A stretch of 64,000 nt of DNA from Halobacillus litoralis (GCF_009856415.1 NZ_WMEZ01000004.1:186001-250000); one strand, 5' to 3'. Shown: positions 24,800-34,928, numbered from the stretch's first letter. Made by a program: numbers and translations. Notes: generated from the sequence alone by a model not told the origin.

Positions 24800-24968
24800 T
24801 GTGTAAAATAAATGGCAGCCTATGTGAACCACCATTGTCATCATTTTGTTCCTCTCTGTGAGGTGCATCGTGTAACTCTCTGCTGCTGGGGCGAAGGTGC
24901 ATGAAAACATAATGAGCAATGACCCAAGGGACACACTGTTTTTATTTTATGCAAAATAAAATAAAAAG
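24800..24968 (+). promoter_or_regulatory. rpsD 5' leader, probable S4 autoregulatory RNA
   Basis: The promoter leaves a leader of about 180 nt without an ORF. It holds several short hairpins, e.g. CCTCTCTGTGAGG near 24851-24863. S4 represses its own mRNA through a structured leader in Bacillus, so this leader is the expected place; the exact fold was not verified. Confidence 0.55.
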
Positions 24969-24980
24969 GAGGAAATTCCT

Positions 24981-25583
24981 ATGGCACGTTATACAGGTCC
25001 AACCTGGAAAAAATCACGTCGTTATGGTATTTCTTTAAGCGGAACTGGTAAGGAGCTTGAAAAGCGCCCTTACGCTCCTGGACAACATGGTCCAAACCAA
25101 CGTAAAAAACTATCCGAATTCGGTCTTCAACTACAAGAGAAGCAAAAGCTTCGTTTCATGTACGGTTTGACTGAGCGTCAATTCCGTCGCTTGTTTGAAG
25201 AAGCGGGTAACATGAAAGGGATCCACGGTGAAAACTTCATGATCCTTCTTGAATCCCGTTTGGATAATATTGTTTACCGTCTAGGTCTAGCTCGTACGCG
25301 CAACCAAGCTCGTCAGCTAGTTACTCACGGTCACGTTACAGTAGATGGCGGTCGCGTTGATATCCCATCTTACCGCGTAGCTCCTGGTCAGGTGATCAGC
25401 CTTCGCGAAAAATCTCAAAAGCTTAACGTCGTAGAAGAAGCGATCGAAGTAAATAACTTCGTACCAGAATATCTTACTTTCGACGAAGACAAGCGTGAAG
25501 GAACGTACACTCGTTTCCCTGAGCGTTCTGAGCTTCCTTCTGAAATCAACGAAGCTCTTATCGTTGAATTCTACTCTCGTTAA
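24981..25583 (+). CDS. rpsD: 30S ribosomal protein S4
   Basis: Primary 16S rRNA-binding protein of the small subunit, also a translational self-repressor in Bacillus. The 200-residue product begins [18 protein letters not shown] and holds the S4 RNA-binding domain ([20 protein letters not shown], then [20 protein letters not shown], about 90-155), ending with [18 protein letters not shown] precedes the ATG. Codon use is strongly biased, as expected of a highly expressed gene. It stands alone with a long leader and a strong terminator, as in B. subtilis. Confidence 0.98.
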   Translation: MARYTGPTWKKSRRYGISLSGTGKELEKRPYAPGQHGPNQRKKLSEFGLQLQEKQKLRFMYGLTERQFRRLFEEAGNMKGIHGENFMILLESRLDNIVYRLGLARTRNQARQLVTHGHVTVDGGRVDIPSYRVAPGQVISLREKSQKLNVVEEAIEVNNFVPEYLTFDEDKREGTYTRFPERSELPSEINEALIVEFYSR

Positions 25584-25610
25584 TTTCTGCTTTTGCAGAA
25601 TTACGACAAA

Positions 25611-25649
25611 GCACCTTGGAATGTATGTACATTCCAAGGTGCTTTTTTT
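25611..25649 (+). terminator. Terminator of rpsD
   Basis: A 14-bp perfect stem (25611-25624 with 25629-25642), 4-nt loop and seven T. A weaker hairpin at 25668-25693 follows. Confidence 0.93.
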
Positions 25650-25710
25650 ATGTCTTAAATATTATACAAAGAAGGAAGTACACTCCCTTCTTTTCTGTAT
25701 AATTGTTCAT

Positions 25711-25754
25711 AATAAAGAGGCAGACCTCAACGGCAGGACTGCCTCTTTATTTTA
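25711..25754 (-). terminator. Terminator of tyrS
   Basis: AATAAAGAGGCAG (25711-25723) pairs with CTGCCTCTTTATT (25739-25751) around a 15-nt loop; T-rich on both strands. Confidence 0.8.
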
Positions 25755-27059
<1,305 letters not shown>

Positions 27060-27090
27060 CTAAGGTCTTAGAGATGAATTTTCTGAAAAC

Positions 27091-27310
27091 AAAAAAGACC
27101 TCGCCCCCTTGTAAAAAGGGACGAGGTCTCGCGGTACCACCCTTGTTGCACATACGTATCATGTGCCACTCCGATCGATAACGGCATTTCACCGTCTTCT
27201 GATTCATACCAGAAGAATGCTCCAGGTCGTAATTCAAAAACAACTGTGTACCGGCTCTCACCCACCGCCGGTTCTCTGAAACAGGGAATTGTTTTTTACT
27301 CCAGTCCTTC
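27091..27310 (-). promoter_or_regulatory. Tyrosine-specific T-box leader of tyrS
   Basis: On the minus strand the leader contains the stem I motif GGTGGGTGAGAGCCGG, a TAC specifier (27231-27229) inside GAATTACGACC, and the T-box TGGTACCGCG (27139-27130) that binds the tRNA acceptor end. The competing terminator (27128-27091) has a GACCTCG stem and six T. A TAC specifier reads tyrosine, matching tyrS. Confidence 0.95.
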
Positions 27311-27369
27311 AACGCACATATATTCATCTACGTATATATTTATCACAACACAATCCAAAAAGCAATAAA

Positions 27370-27413
27370 CCAGGGGGAGAATTATATCCTATCTCCCCTG
27401 GGTGTGTTATAAT
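27370..27413 (+). promoter_or_regulatory. Promoter region of the PBP gene with inverted repeat
   Basis: TATAAT lies at 27408-27413. Just upstream an inverted repeat (CCAGGGGGAGA at 27370-27380, TCTCCCCTGG at 27392-27401, one unpaired base) covers the -35 area. It could be an operator or a weak terminator for incoming plus-strand transcription. Confidence 0.45.
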
Positions 27414-27441
27414 ATTGGTGGATTTTTTAGGAGGTATTATC

Positions 27442-30400
27442 ATGTCTAATAAACCGGAAAACGGGCGAAAGAAGCTGGATATACGCTCTTTATGGGAGAG
27501 TGGCACCATCCAGAAAAATGGCCGGATCACCTATGATGTCGTATGGAACGTCATCTTATTTTTTATCATCATCGGTGTAATCGGGTTATTTTTCGCAGGT
27601 GGTGTAGGCGCCGGCTATTTCGCTTCTCTTGTGAAAGATGAAGAGGTCAGAAGCGAAGAACAAATGAAAGAAACAATTTATAACTATTCAGAGACCTCGA
27701 CCATGTTTTTCAATGATGAAAAAACAGAGATTGGTGACGTCAGGTCGGATCTCTATCGTGAAGAAGTCCAATTAGAGCAGATTAATAAACATTTGAGAAA
27801 TGCTGTGATTGCGACAGAGGATGAGTATTTCGGTGAACACAAAGGTGTGGTTCCAAAAGCGGTCATGCGAGCCGTCGTTCAAGAAGTGACCAACTCCTCC
27901 GTCAAAACAGGTGGAAGTACCTTGACCCAACAGCTGGTCAAAAACCAAATCCTGACGAACGAAGTATCGTTTGAACGTAAAGCCAAAGAAATGCTGCTGG
28001 CTTTGAGAATTGAACGATTCTTAGATAAAGATGAAATTTTGGAAGCCTACTTAAACATTGTACCTTTCGGGAGAAATGCGAATGGACAAAATGTGGCAGG
28101 TGTACAAACAGCCGCTCAAGGTATTTTCGGTGTGGATGCTAAAGACTTAACATTAGCACAGTCCGCTTATATTGCAGGGTTACCTCAATCCCCGTTCGGA
28201 TATACTCCTTTTTATAATGATGGATCAATTAAAGAACCTGAGAATTTAGAAGCGGGAATCGACCGCATGCACGAAGTTCTGGAACGTATGCATGAGGCCG
28301 GATACATCACTCAAGCAGAGTATGATGAAGCGATGAAATTCCAGATCAATGAAGAAACATTAGCAGATCCAAAGGCGACTGTGCTAGGTACTTACCCTGC
28401 GATTAATCAGGAAGTGCATAAAAGAGCAAAAGGTCTAATAAAAGATCACTTGATGAAGCAGAATGGTCATACTGAAAAAGACCTCGCAGAAGATGAAGCC
28501 TTACGTGAGGAATATAACACTATGGCAGAGCGTGAACTTTCTTCCGGTGGTTACCAGATTCATACAACACTAGACAAAGAAGTCTATGACGCTATGCAGA
28601 AAGTGAGAGATTCTTATACGGAAGGAAATTGGCCATGGGGTCATGAAACGGTCTTGAACAATGAAGGCCAAGAAGAAAAGGTTAGGTCTCCTTTACAGCT
28701 TGGAAGTATAATTATTGAAAACTCGACAGGTAAGATCCACGGTTTTATCGGTGGATATGATTTTGAAGAAGAAAATCTCAACCATGCAACCCAGTCCCGC
28801 CGTTCAAACGGTAGTACAATGAAGCCGCTACTAGTATATGGACCAAGTTTTGACATGGGTGCAGCTCAGCCTGGTTCTGTGATTGCAGACGTTCCTTATT
28901 ACTATGATAGCGGAAAAGAAGTTCGTAACTTCTCGAGAAACCATAAGGGGTTTGTTTCCGCCCGTTATGCCCTTGCCCAATCCTATAACGTGCCTGCAGT
29001 AAAGCAATACAAAAGTATTCAATCTCAAGATCCTGTAGAAAACTATCTCGTAAAAATGGGAATGGAAGAGAACTTAGTTAAAGATGACTACACGAACGAG
29101 TCGATGGCACTCGGTGGTCTTAGGTACGGAGTTACAGTTGAAAACAACGTGAACGCTTATGCTACCTTCGGAAACATGGGTAAATTCGTGGATGCTTATA
29201 TGATTGAAAAAATTGAAACAAAAGATGGTGAAACCATCTACGAACATCAGATGGAAGAAACAGAAGTTTACAGCCCACAGGCCGCTTACCTAACCATCGA
29301 TGTCATGCGTGATGTACTGGAATACGGAACAGGTTCAAGGGTACGTGGTATGCTGTACAACCGAGGCGTGGACTGGGCCGGTAAAACCGGAACATCACAA
29401 TCAACACGAGACTCTTGGTTTGTTGCGACAAATCCTAATGTAACGGTAGGGATGTGGACAGGTTTTGCAGAAGGAAACATGCAGCACTTGAACTACAACT
29501 CGCGTACACAGGGCCTATGGGCGGACGTTGTCAATGCCGTGTCCGAACTCCGACCAGAGTTGATGGTTCCAGAGAACGACTTCCAAAGCCCGGGTGGTTT
29601 GGTAACACGTTCTTATTGTGCAACATCAGGATTGCTGGCATCTGATCTATGTTCTTCTGTCGGTCTTGCTAAGAGCGATCTATACGATGCCGATTATGCA
29701 CCAACGAAAGTAGATGACAGCTTGATCAGCGGTGATTTTGTACGCGTCAAAGATCAACTTGTCGTAGCAGGTCCGAATACACCTGGCGAATTTATTATTG
29801 ATGGTGGCGGAGTTACACTAAGCCCTGAATTCTTAGAAGAAAATGGATACACAAGCTCTGAAGTATTAAAAGAACTCTTACCGAATTCAGGTGCATGGTC
29901 CAATGTGGCTCTCCCTTCCACGGAAAGTATCGGGTCTACAGCTTCTTCCATTGATAATGATGGACAGGCACCAGCTGCACCAGGTTCTGTGAGTGCCAGT
30001 GGATCGGCTATATCCTGGACACCATCCTCCAGTAGCGATGTTGTAGGATACCGTGTCTATCGTGCTTCTACACCAGGTGGATCCTTCACGTTTATTGGAA
30101 ATACAACAGACAATTCCCTCGGCTTCTCAGGAGGAAGCGGGATTTATGCTGTAAGAGCTGTGGATTACTTCGGTCAATCTTCAGGATTATCCGGAACAAC
30201 AACCGTAGGTAATCCTGGCGCACCAGAACCTTCAGATGATGAAGGCACCTCTTCCAATAATTCTGGAGGAAGTTCAAACTCAGGGAATGGTTCTTCCAAT
30301 AACGGATCTTCCAATGATGGGGATGGAAACACCAACGGTTCAAATGGAAATGATTCTGGAGATGGTGAAGGAAATTCCGATGGTGGAGAATCAAATGGTG

Positions 30401-30642
30401 ACGATGGAACAGGAAACAATGATTCAGGAGACAATGGCTCTGAAGGCAACGACTCCGGACAGGACTCTGGTGGAGAAGGTACTGGAGATGGTTCTGGCAC
30501 TGGAGAGGGCTCAGGCTCTGACGATGGTTCGGGCTCTGATGATGGCTCAGGCTCTGACGATGGTTCAGGCTCTGATGATGGTTCAGGCTCTGACGATGGT
30601 TCAGACGGAAATGATTCTGAATCAGACTCTCAAGAAAATTAA
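27442..30642 (+). CDS. Class A penicillin-binding protein (bifunctional) with fibronectin III-like domain and acidic repeat tail
   Basis: A 1066-residue peptidoglycan synthase. A cytoplasmic head is followed by one helix (about 34-60), then the GT51 glycosyltransferase (ATEDEYFGEHKG near 126, GGSTLTQQLVKNQ), and a penicillin-binding transpeptidase with SNGSTMKPLLVYG near 457 (SxxK), SYNVPAVKQY (SxN) and AGKTGTSQSTRDSW near 647 (KTG). A fibronectin type III-like domain covers about 845-923. The last 140 residues are Ser, Gly, Asp and Asn only, ending in GSGSDD repeats. The ATG at 27442 has TAGGAGG upstream; the frame before it belongs to the divergent T-box region. It occupies the tyrS-acuA gap where B. 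subtilis has acsA. Confidence 0.93.
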   Translation: MSNKPENGRKKLDIRSLWESGTIQKNGRITYDVVWNVILFFIIIGVIGLFFAGGVGAGYFASLVKDEEVRSEEQMKETIYNYSETSTMFFNDEKTEIGDVRSDLYREEVQLEQINKHLRNAVIATEDEYFGEHKGVVPKAVMRAVVQEVTNSSVKTGGSTLTQQLVKNQILTNEVSFERKAKEMLLALRIERFLDKDEILEAYLNIVPFGRNANGQNVAGVQTAAQGIFGVDAKDLTLAQSAYIAGLPQSPFGYTPFYNDGSIKEPENLEAGIDRMHEVLERMHEAGYITQAEYDEAMKFQINEETLADPKATVLGTYPAINQEVHKRAKGLIKDHLMKQNGHTEKDLAEDEALREEYNTMAERELSSGGYQIHTTLDKEVYDAMQKVRDSYTEGNWPWGHETVLNNEGQEEKVRSPLQLGSIIIENSTGKIHGFIGGYDFEEENLNHATQSRRSNGSTMKPLLVYGPSFDMGAAQPGSVIADVPYYYDSGKEVRNFSRNHKGFVSARYALAQSYNVPAVKQYKSIQSQDPVENYLVKMGMEENLVKDDYTNESMALGGLRYGVTVENNVNAYATFGNMGKFVDAYMIEKIETKDGETIYEHQMEETEVYSPQAAYLTIDVMRDVLEYGTGSRVRGMLYNRGVDWAGKTGTSQSTRDSWFVATNPNVTVGMWTGFAEGNMQHLNYNSRTQGLWADVVNAVSELRPELMVPENDFQSPGGLVTRSYCATSGLLASDLCSSVGLAKSDLYDADYAPTKVDDSLISGDFVRVKDQLVVAGPNTPGEFIIDGGGVTLSPEFLEENGYTSSEVLKELLPNSGAWSNVALPSTESIGSTASSIDNDGQAPAAPGSVSASGSAISWTPSSSSDVVGYRVYRASTPGGSFTFIGNTTDNSLGFSGGSGIYAVRAVDYFGQSSGLSGTTTVGNPGAPEPSDDEGTSSNNSGGSSNSGNGSSNNGSSNDGDGNTNGSNGNDSGDGEGNSDGGESNGDDGTGNNDSGDNGSEGNDSGQDSGGEGTGDGSGTGEGSGSDDGSGSDDGSGSDDGSGSDDGSGSDDGSDGNDSESDSQEN
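30508..30604 (+). repeat. 18-bp tandem repeat encoding GSGSDD units
   Basis: About five consecutive 18-nt units with few silent differences (GGCTCTGACGATGGTTCA and variants) encode the distal PBP tail. Such arrays can change copy number by slippage. Confidence 0.85.
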
Positions 30643-30653
30643 TCAAAGAAGAA

Positions 30654-30687
30654 AAATCCGATCGGTTTGCCGGTCGGATTTTTTTAT
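30654..30687 (+). terminator. Terminator of the PBP gene
   Basis: AAATCCGATCGG (30654-30665) pairs with CCGGTCGGATTT (30670-30681), 4-nt loop, then seven T. Confidence 0.92.
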
Positions 30688-30692
30688 TCACC

Positions 30693-30722
30693 ATGAAAAA
30701 CAAGTATGGTTTCATGTATAAT
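30693..30722 (+). promoter_or_regulatory. acuABC promoter
   Basis: TATAAT at 30717-30722 with ATGAAA (30693-30698) 18 nt upstream, about 50 nt before acuA. Confidence 0.5.
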
Positions 30723-30771
30723 GGAGGAAATTAGTAAAATAATCTATCAATCTATGACAGGTGGTGGCTGA

Positions 30772-31416
30772 ATGAATCATGAAAAAACCTATCATTACGA
30801 GGCATTTGACACAGAACATGGACCTGTCATCGTAGAAGGTCCATTGCCCTCTGAAGATCTTGAGAAATACACGTTCAACGAAGGTTTAACGGCTTTCCGT
30901 CCTCCAGAAAAACAATTTGAGGCCATTAAAGGGATTGCAGACTTTGAAGAAGGACGCATTATTATTGCAAGGCATAATGAAGAAATTATCGGTTATGTAA
31001 CCTACCTCCATCCAGACCCTTTAGAACGATGGTCAGAGGGAAATATGGAAGACCTCATTGAACTCGGAGCGATTGAAGTCATTCCAAAATTCCGTGGCTA
31101 TCGGATCGGTTCCCGTCTATTGAGAGTCTCTATGATGGATGAGTATATGGAAAACTACATCATCATTTCTACCGAATATTATTGGCACTGGGACCTAAAA
31201 GGAACGGGACTGAACATTTGGGATTATCGAAAAGTCATGGAAAAAATGATGGCAGCAGGAGGACTCACTCCTTCTCCCACCGACGATCCAGAAATTATAT
31301 CCCATCCTGCAAACTGCTTGATGGTGAAAATAGGACGCCATGTTTCCGAGTCTTCAGTTGAACAATTTGATAAATTGAGATTCTTAACAAGGCATCAATA
31401 CCGGATGAGGAGGTAG
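30772..31416 (+). CDS. acuA: Acetoin utilization protein AcuA, GNAT acetyltransferase
   Basis: AcuA acetylates and silences acetyl-CoA synthetase AcsA in B. subtilis. The 214-residue protein has a GNAT core: GRIIIARHNEEIIGYVTYLHP, then IELGAIEVIPKFRGYRIGSRLL, in which RGYRIGSRL is the acetyl-CoA loop. AGGTGG lies before the ATG. It heads acuA-acuB-acuC, spaced by 4 nt and then overlapping by 4 nt. The AcsA gene, its usual divergent neighbour, is not in the window; a PBP gene lies there instead. Confidence 0.94.
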   Translation: MNHEKTYHYEAFDTEHGPVIVEGPLPSEDLEKYTFNEGLTAFRPPEKQFEAIKGIADFEEGRIIIARHNEEIIGYVTYLHPDPLERWSEGNMEDLIELGAIEVIPKFRGYRIGSRLLRVSMMDEYMENYIIISTEYYWHWDLKGTGLNIWDYRKVMEKMMAAGGLTPSPTDDPEIISHPANCLMVKIGRHVSESSVEQFDKLRFLTRHQYRMRR

Positions 31417-31420
31417 TTAT

Positions 31421-32068
31421 ATGTTAGTGGAAGAAATCATGAAAGAGAAAGTCATTACACTTTCACCTGAAGAAACCATTGAAAAAGCTCTGAAACTGCT
31501 TCACGAACATCATATTCGCCATATCCCGATCATCAATGAAGAGAATGAAGTGATTGGCATCGTTTCAGACCGCGATGTCAGAGATGCAAGTCCTTCAATC
31601 TTTGATAAAGAAACGGATCATGAAGAGTTGAAAAACCCAATCCGATCCATCATGACCTCACCCGTGACAACGGTCCACCCACTGGATTTCGTAGAAGAAG
31701 TAGCATCGATCTTTTATGAGCAGGAAATTGCTTGTGTACCCGTGACTCGCGATGAAAAACTAGTTGGAATCATAACAGAAAAAGATATGTTGTACACGCT
31801 CATTCAACTGACGGGTACCCACGTTCAAAGTTCACAAATTGAAGTGAAAGTGATTAACAAACCCGGAATACTCCCGCAGGTCACTCAAGTGTTCGGTAAG
31901 AGAAAAGTGAATATCAGCTCTGTCCTCATCTATCCATATAAACCGGACCCTAAATATAAAATCATTGTCGTAAGAATCCAAACAATGAATCCCTTGCCTA
32001 CAATTGAGGACTTAAAATCTGAAGGTTACGAAGTTCTGTGGCCTCAAATGCCAGGGATTCCATCATGA
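31421..32068 (+). CDS. acuB: Acetoin utilization protein AcuB, tandem CBS plus ACT domain
   Basis: A 215-residue regulatory protein with two CBS domains (about 1-60, MLVEEIMKEKVITLSPEETI and HIPIINEENEVIGIVSDRD; about 70-132, VGIITEKDMLYTLI) and an ACT domain (about 138-210, SSQIEVKVINKPGILPQVTQ). CBS pairs usually bind adenine nucleotides. It lies between the acetylase AcuA and the deacetylase AcuC and might sense energy charge or an amino acid; that role is inferred. GAGG precedes the ATG. Confidence 0.93.
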   Translation: MLVEEIMKEKVITLSPEETIEKALKLLHEHHIRHIPIINEENEVIGIVSDRDVRDASPSIFDKETDHEELKNPIRSIMTSPVTTVHPLDFVEEVASIFYEQEIACVPVTRDEKLVGIITEKDMLYTLIQLTGTHVQSSQIEVKVINKPGILPQVTQVFGKRKVNISSVLIYPYKPDPKYKIIVVRIQTMNPLPTIEDLKSEGYEVLWPQMPGIPS

Positions 32069-33237
32069 CGTGTCATGCTGGATTCGTGTACTCCGATGAA
32101 TTTACGACATACCGTTTTCGTGACGATCATCCTTTCAATCAATTGCGTGTGGTGATGACAAAAGAATTGTTAGAAGCAGCAGGGGCGTTATCCGAAAAGG
32201 ACATGATTGCTCCACGTTTGGCAACAGAAGAGGAATTGTCGCTCGCGCATAGTAAAAAGTATATAGAAGCTGTCAAAAAAGCAGGGCAAGGGTTATTGAC
32301 AGAAGATGAGGGTATGGAGTACGGCATAGGTACCGAAGATACTCCGATCTTCAAAGGGATGCATAAAGCTTCTCAGTTACTGGTTGGGAGTACATTATCC
32401 GCAATAGATGCGGTCATGGAAGGTAAAGTAAAGCACGCATTGAACCTTGGCGGTGGCTTACACCACGGTTTTGAACGTAAAGCTTCTGGATTTTGCATCT
32501 ATAATGATGGTGCCGTGGGAATTAAATATCTACGAGAAAAGTACAATGTTAAAGTCTTGTATGTGGATACTGATGCCCACCACGGGGATGGGGTTCAATG
32601 GGCATTTTATGATGATCCGAATGTATGCACATTCTCCATTCATGAAACAGGACGCTATCTCTTTCCTGGCACTGGAAACGTAAATGAACGGGGATTAAAA
32701 GAAGGCTACGGCTATTCATTCAATATACCGATCGACGCCTTTACGGAAGATGAATCTTTTCTAAGTGTTTATGAATCCGCTTTCAGGGAAATTGTCGATT
32801 TTTTTAAACCGGATGTCATTGTTACACAAAATGGTGCGGACGCCCACCATTTTGATCCTTTAACCCATTTATGTTCTACAATGAAAATTTACGAAGCCAT
32901 TCCTAAATTGGCTCATGAACTCGCTCACGAATACTGTGAAGGGAAATGGATTGCTCTCGGAGGGGGTGGATATGACATTTGGAGAGTAGTCCCACGTGCG
33001 TGGGCACAAATTTGGAAGGTGATGAACGATCAAACCCCTTTCCAAGGTTCCTTGCCTGTGGAATGGGTTCAAAAGTGGCAAAAGGAAGCTCCTGTGAACT
33101 TGATGGAAACATGGCATGACCCACCTGATGCTTTTAAACCAATACCGCGCCGCGAAGAAATAACAGAAAAAAACAAAAAAGTGTTAGCAAAAGCCTTACA
33201 ATTAATCCATAATCAAAAAAAATTCAATTCTATGTAA
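32065..33237 (+). CDS. acuC: Acetoin utilization protein AcuC, histone-deacetylase-family enzyme
   Basis: AcuC is a zinc-dependent lysine deacetylase that reactivates acetyl-CoA synthetase. The 390-residue protein shows GGGLHHGFERKASGFCIYND (tandem His and Asn), VLYVDTDAHHGDGVQWAFY with the zinc ligands, TFSIHETGRYLFPGTG, VTQNGADAHHFDPLTH with the distal Asp, and ALGGGGYD. The ATG at 32065 overlaps the acuB stop as ATGA and has an AGGGA box before it. It ends the operon at a terminator shared with motS. Confidence 0.96.
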   Translation: MTCHAGFVYSDEFTTYRFRDDHPFNQLRVVMTKELLEAAGALSEKDMIAPRLATEEELSLAHSKKYIEAVKKAGQGLLTEDEGMEYGIGTEDTPIFKGMHKASQLLVGSTLSAIDAVMEGKVKHALNLGGGLHHGFERKASGFCIYNDGAVGIKYLREKYNVKVLYVDTDAHHGDGVQWAFYDDPNVCTFSIHETGRYLFPGTGNVNERGLKEGYGYSFNIPIDAFTEDESFLSVYESAFREIVDFFKPDVIVTQNGADAHHFDPLTHLCSTMKIYEAIPKLAHELAHEYCEGKWIALGGGGYDIWRVVPRAWAQIWKVMNDQTPFQGSLPVEWVQKWQKEAPVNLMETWHDPPDAFKPIPRREEITEKNKKVLAKALQLIHNQKKFNSM

Positions 33238-33244
33238 CAAAGAA

Positions 33245-33275
33245 AAAGCCACTACCTGTTCAGTAGTGGCTTTCA
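33245..33275 (-). terminator. Terminator between acuC and motS
   Basis: AAAGCCACTAC (33245-33255) pairs with GTAGTGGCTTT (33263-33273); the T tract is better on the minus strand (motS) than on the plus (acuC). Confidence 0.75.
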
Positions 33276-34058
33276 TTAAGAGGAGCTTTCATAATCCGGA
33301 TCAAGGATCACAATTTCCACCCTACGGTTTTTACTCCAATTTTCTTCTGAATCATTTGGTGCTACCGGTCTTGTATCTCCATAAGCGACGGCAGTAAAAC
33401 GTTTGGGATCTAACTTTTCCGTATTTGCTATGATATAGCGGATGACGCTGCTTGCTCTAGCTCCTGACAACTCCCAGTTTGATGGGTAACGATAGGTGTT
33501 GATCTGCCGGTTATCGGTGTGCCCCTCTACTTTCACGAAATTAGGAATGTTTGTTAACAGGGTCCCCACTTTCATCAAAAAAGGTTTTGCCCCATCCAGG
33601 ATTTCAGCACGGCTCGTTTCAAACAACAATTGTTCTTCTAATACCAGTACGACACCCCGCTCAGTTTGAGTGGCAGCAATAATGTCACTGAGTTCGTTTT
33701 CTTCTAAGTATTCATCCACTTCTTTTTTTAATTCTTCAAGATCTTGCGTCTGCTCTGCCTCTTTGGCTGCAACATGATCCGGGTTTTCTGTGGGGACTTC
33801 AAACTCATTATTTTTCTCCCCATTCTCCTGAATCTTCGTCTGTTCTGTAGGATAGTCGCTCTCAATAGCCGATGGATAAAAATCAAAAATCATCCGATTG
33901 CGAAAGGATTCTGCTATGGCTTCAAATTTCACTAGATTAATTTGAGACATGGAGAATAAAAGAATGAAAAATACGAGCACCAATGTAATCATATCCGCAT
34001 ATGTAGTCATCCATTTAGGTGCACCTTTCTTTTTTGCACTTCTTCGCCTAAGATTCAT
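33276..34058 (-). CDS. motS: Flagellar stator protein MotS (MotB family, Na+ type)
   Basis: MotS forms the peptidoglycan-anchored part of the sodium-driven flagellar stator. The 260-residue protein has one helix with the ion-binding Asp in WMTTYADMITLVLVFFILLF (about residues 17-36) and a C-terminal OmpA-like domain (VKVEGHTDNRQINTYRYPSN, then WELSGARASSVIRYI). A charged linker (60-130) separates them. It overlaps motP by 11 nt. Neighbours ccpA and acuC match the B. subtilis motPS locus, which supports MotPS over MotAB. Confidence 0.94.
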   Translation of the reverse strand: MNLRRRSAKKKGAPKWMTTYADMITLVLVFFILLFSMSQINLVKFEAIAESFRNRMIFDFYPSAIESDYPTEQTKIQENGEKNNEFEVPTENPDHVAAKEAEQTQDLEELKKEVDEYLEENELSDIIAATQTERGVVLVLEEQLLFETSRAEILDGAKPFLMKVGTLLTNIPNFVKVEGHTDNRQINTYRYPSNWELSGARASSVIRYIIANTEKLDPKRFTAVAYGDTRPVAPNDSEENWSKNRRVEIVILDPDYESSS

Positions 34059-34875
34059 TAGCCGTAGCTCCTAATGGATCTTCCTCTTTTTGTTCCTCTT
34101 CTTCTACCTTTTTATCACTTTCGGATAAAAAAGCGCTCAGTTTCTCTTCTAAGATTTTAGGGTTTTGCCCAGACTGAACACCAATGACACCTTCAATAAT
34201 GACTTGTTTTATGAACATTTCTTCATAAGTTTTGTTTTCAAGCTTACCTGCCATTGGGATAAAGACTAGATTGGCAAGCAATGTACCATAAAAAGTAGTC
34301 AGGAGTGCTACAGCCATCTGAGGTCCAAGAGTTGCCGGATTGGATAAGCTTTGTAACATGAGGACTAGCCCGATCAGTGTCCCAATCATTCCCCAAGCAG
34401 GTGCATATTCCCCTGCCTTCTCAATGATTGCTCTGCCTCTTTGATGACGCTCCTCAACGGCCACGATTTCCGCTTTCATGATATCGTTGATGACCTCTGG
34501 TTCAATACCATCTACAGCAAGAAGAATTCCCTTCTTAATAAAAGGATCTTCCACATCTTCCAGTTCTGTTTCAAGAGCAAGTAAACCTTCTCTCCTTGCT
34601 TTTTCAGATAAGCTTACGAACAAGGTGATCAATGCCCTTAAATTCATGTCACTTGTTTTAAAAGCCTCTTTGGTCACACGGAACGTAAGCTTCACTTCCC
34701 TCATATTGAAGTTTACTAGAATCGCTGCTACAAGTCCTCCTAGAACGATAAAGATCGAAGACACTTGAATAAACGACTTAAATCCCCCGAAACCGGCGTT
34801 TGCCATGATACCAAACATGACCATGGCAAAACCGACCGTGATTCCGAGGGGAGTCAATAAATCTTTTTTTGTCAT
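34048..34875 (-). CDS. motP: Flagellar stator protein MotP (MotA family, Na+ type)
   Basis: A 275-residue stator channel protein with four helices (about 10-30, 38-58, 155-176 and 188-208). It has the cytoplasmic EKARREGLLALETELEDVED and the conserved GEYAPAWGMIGTLIGLVLMLQ, LGPQMAVALLTTFYGTLLANLVF. The AEYAP-type proline segment couples ion flow to torque. An acidic C-terminus (KKVEEEEQKEEDPLG) is present. It follows ccpA by 51 nt and may be transcribed from the ccpA promoter through a hairpin. Overlap with motS implies coupled translation. Confidence 0.94.
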   Translation of the reverse strand: MTKKDLLTPLGITVGFAMVMFGIMANAGFGGFKSFIQVSSIFIVLGGLVAAILVNFNMREVKLTFRVTKEAFKTSDMNLRALITLFVSLSEKARREGLLALETELEDVEDPFIKKGILLAVDGIEPEVINDIMKAEIVAVEERHQRGRAIIEKAGEYAPAWGMIGTLIGLVLMLQSLSNPATLGPQMAVALLTTFYGTLLANLVFIPMAGKLENKTYEEMFIKQVIIEGVIGVQSGQNPKILEEKLSAFLSESDKKVEEEEQKEEDPLGATANES

Positions 34876-34900
34876 TCCACTCTCTCCTCAGTTTCGAACA

Positions 34901-34928
34901 AGTACCTTATAGTACATATATCGGTACT
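34901..34928 (-). promoter_or_regulatory. Stem-loop between ccpA and motP
   Basis: AGTACC (34901-34906) pairs with GGTACT (34923-34928) across 16 nt, overlapping the ccpA stop. In B. subtilis a stem-loop at the same place reduces motPS expression; the same could apply here. Confidence 0.45.

Noticed and set aside
24543-24934. Two short overlapping ORFs in the dgcP-rpsD gap
   Set aside because: They cover the rpsD promoter, leader and structured segment and have no start signals.
27289-27441. 51-codon upstream extension of the PBP gene
   Set aside because: It lies over the divergent tyrS T-box region and lacks a start signal; the ATG at 27442 has TAGGAGG.
30092-30721. Long ORFs on both strands inside the PBP tail (up to 207 residues)
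   Set aside because: They arise from the repetitive codons of the PBP tail and consist of biased His/Gln/Leu or Met/Val/Glu strings.
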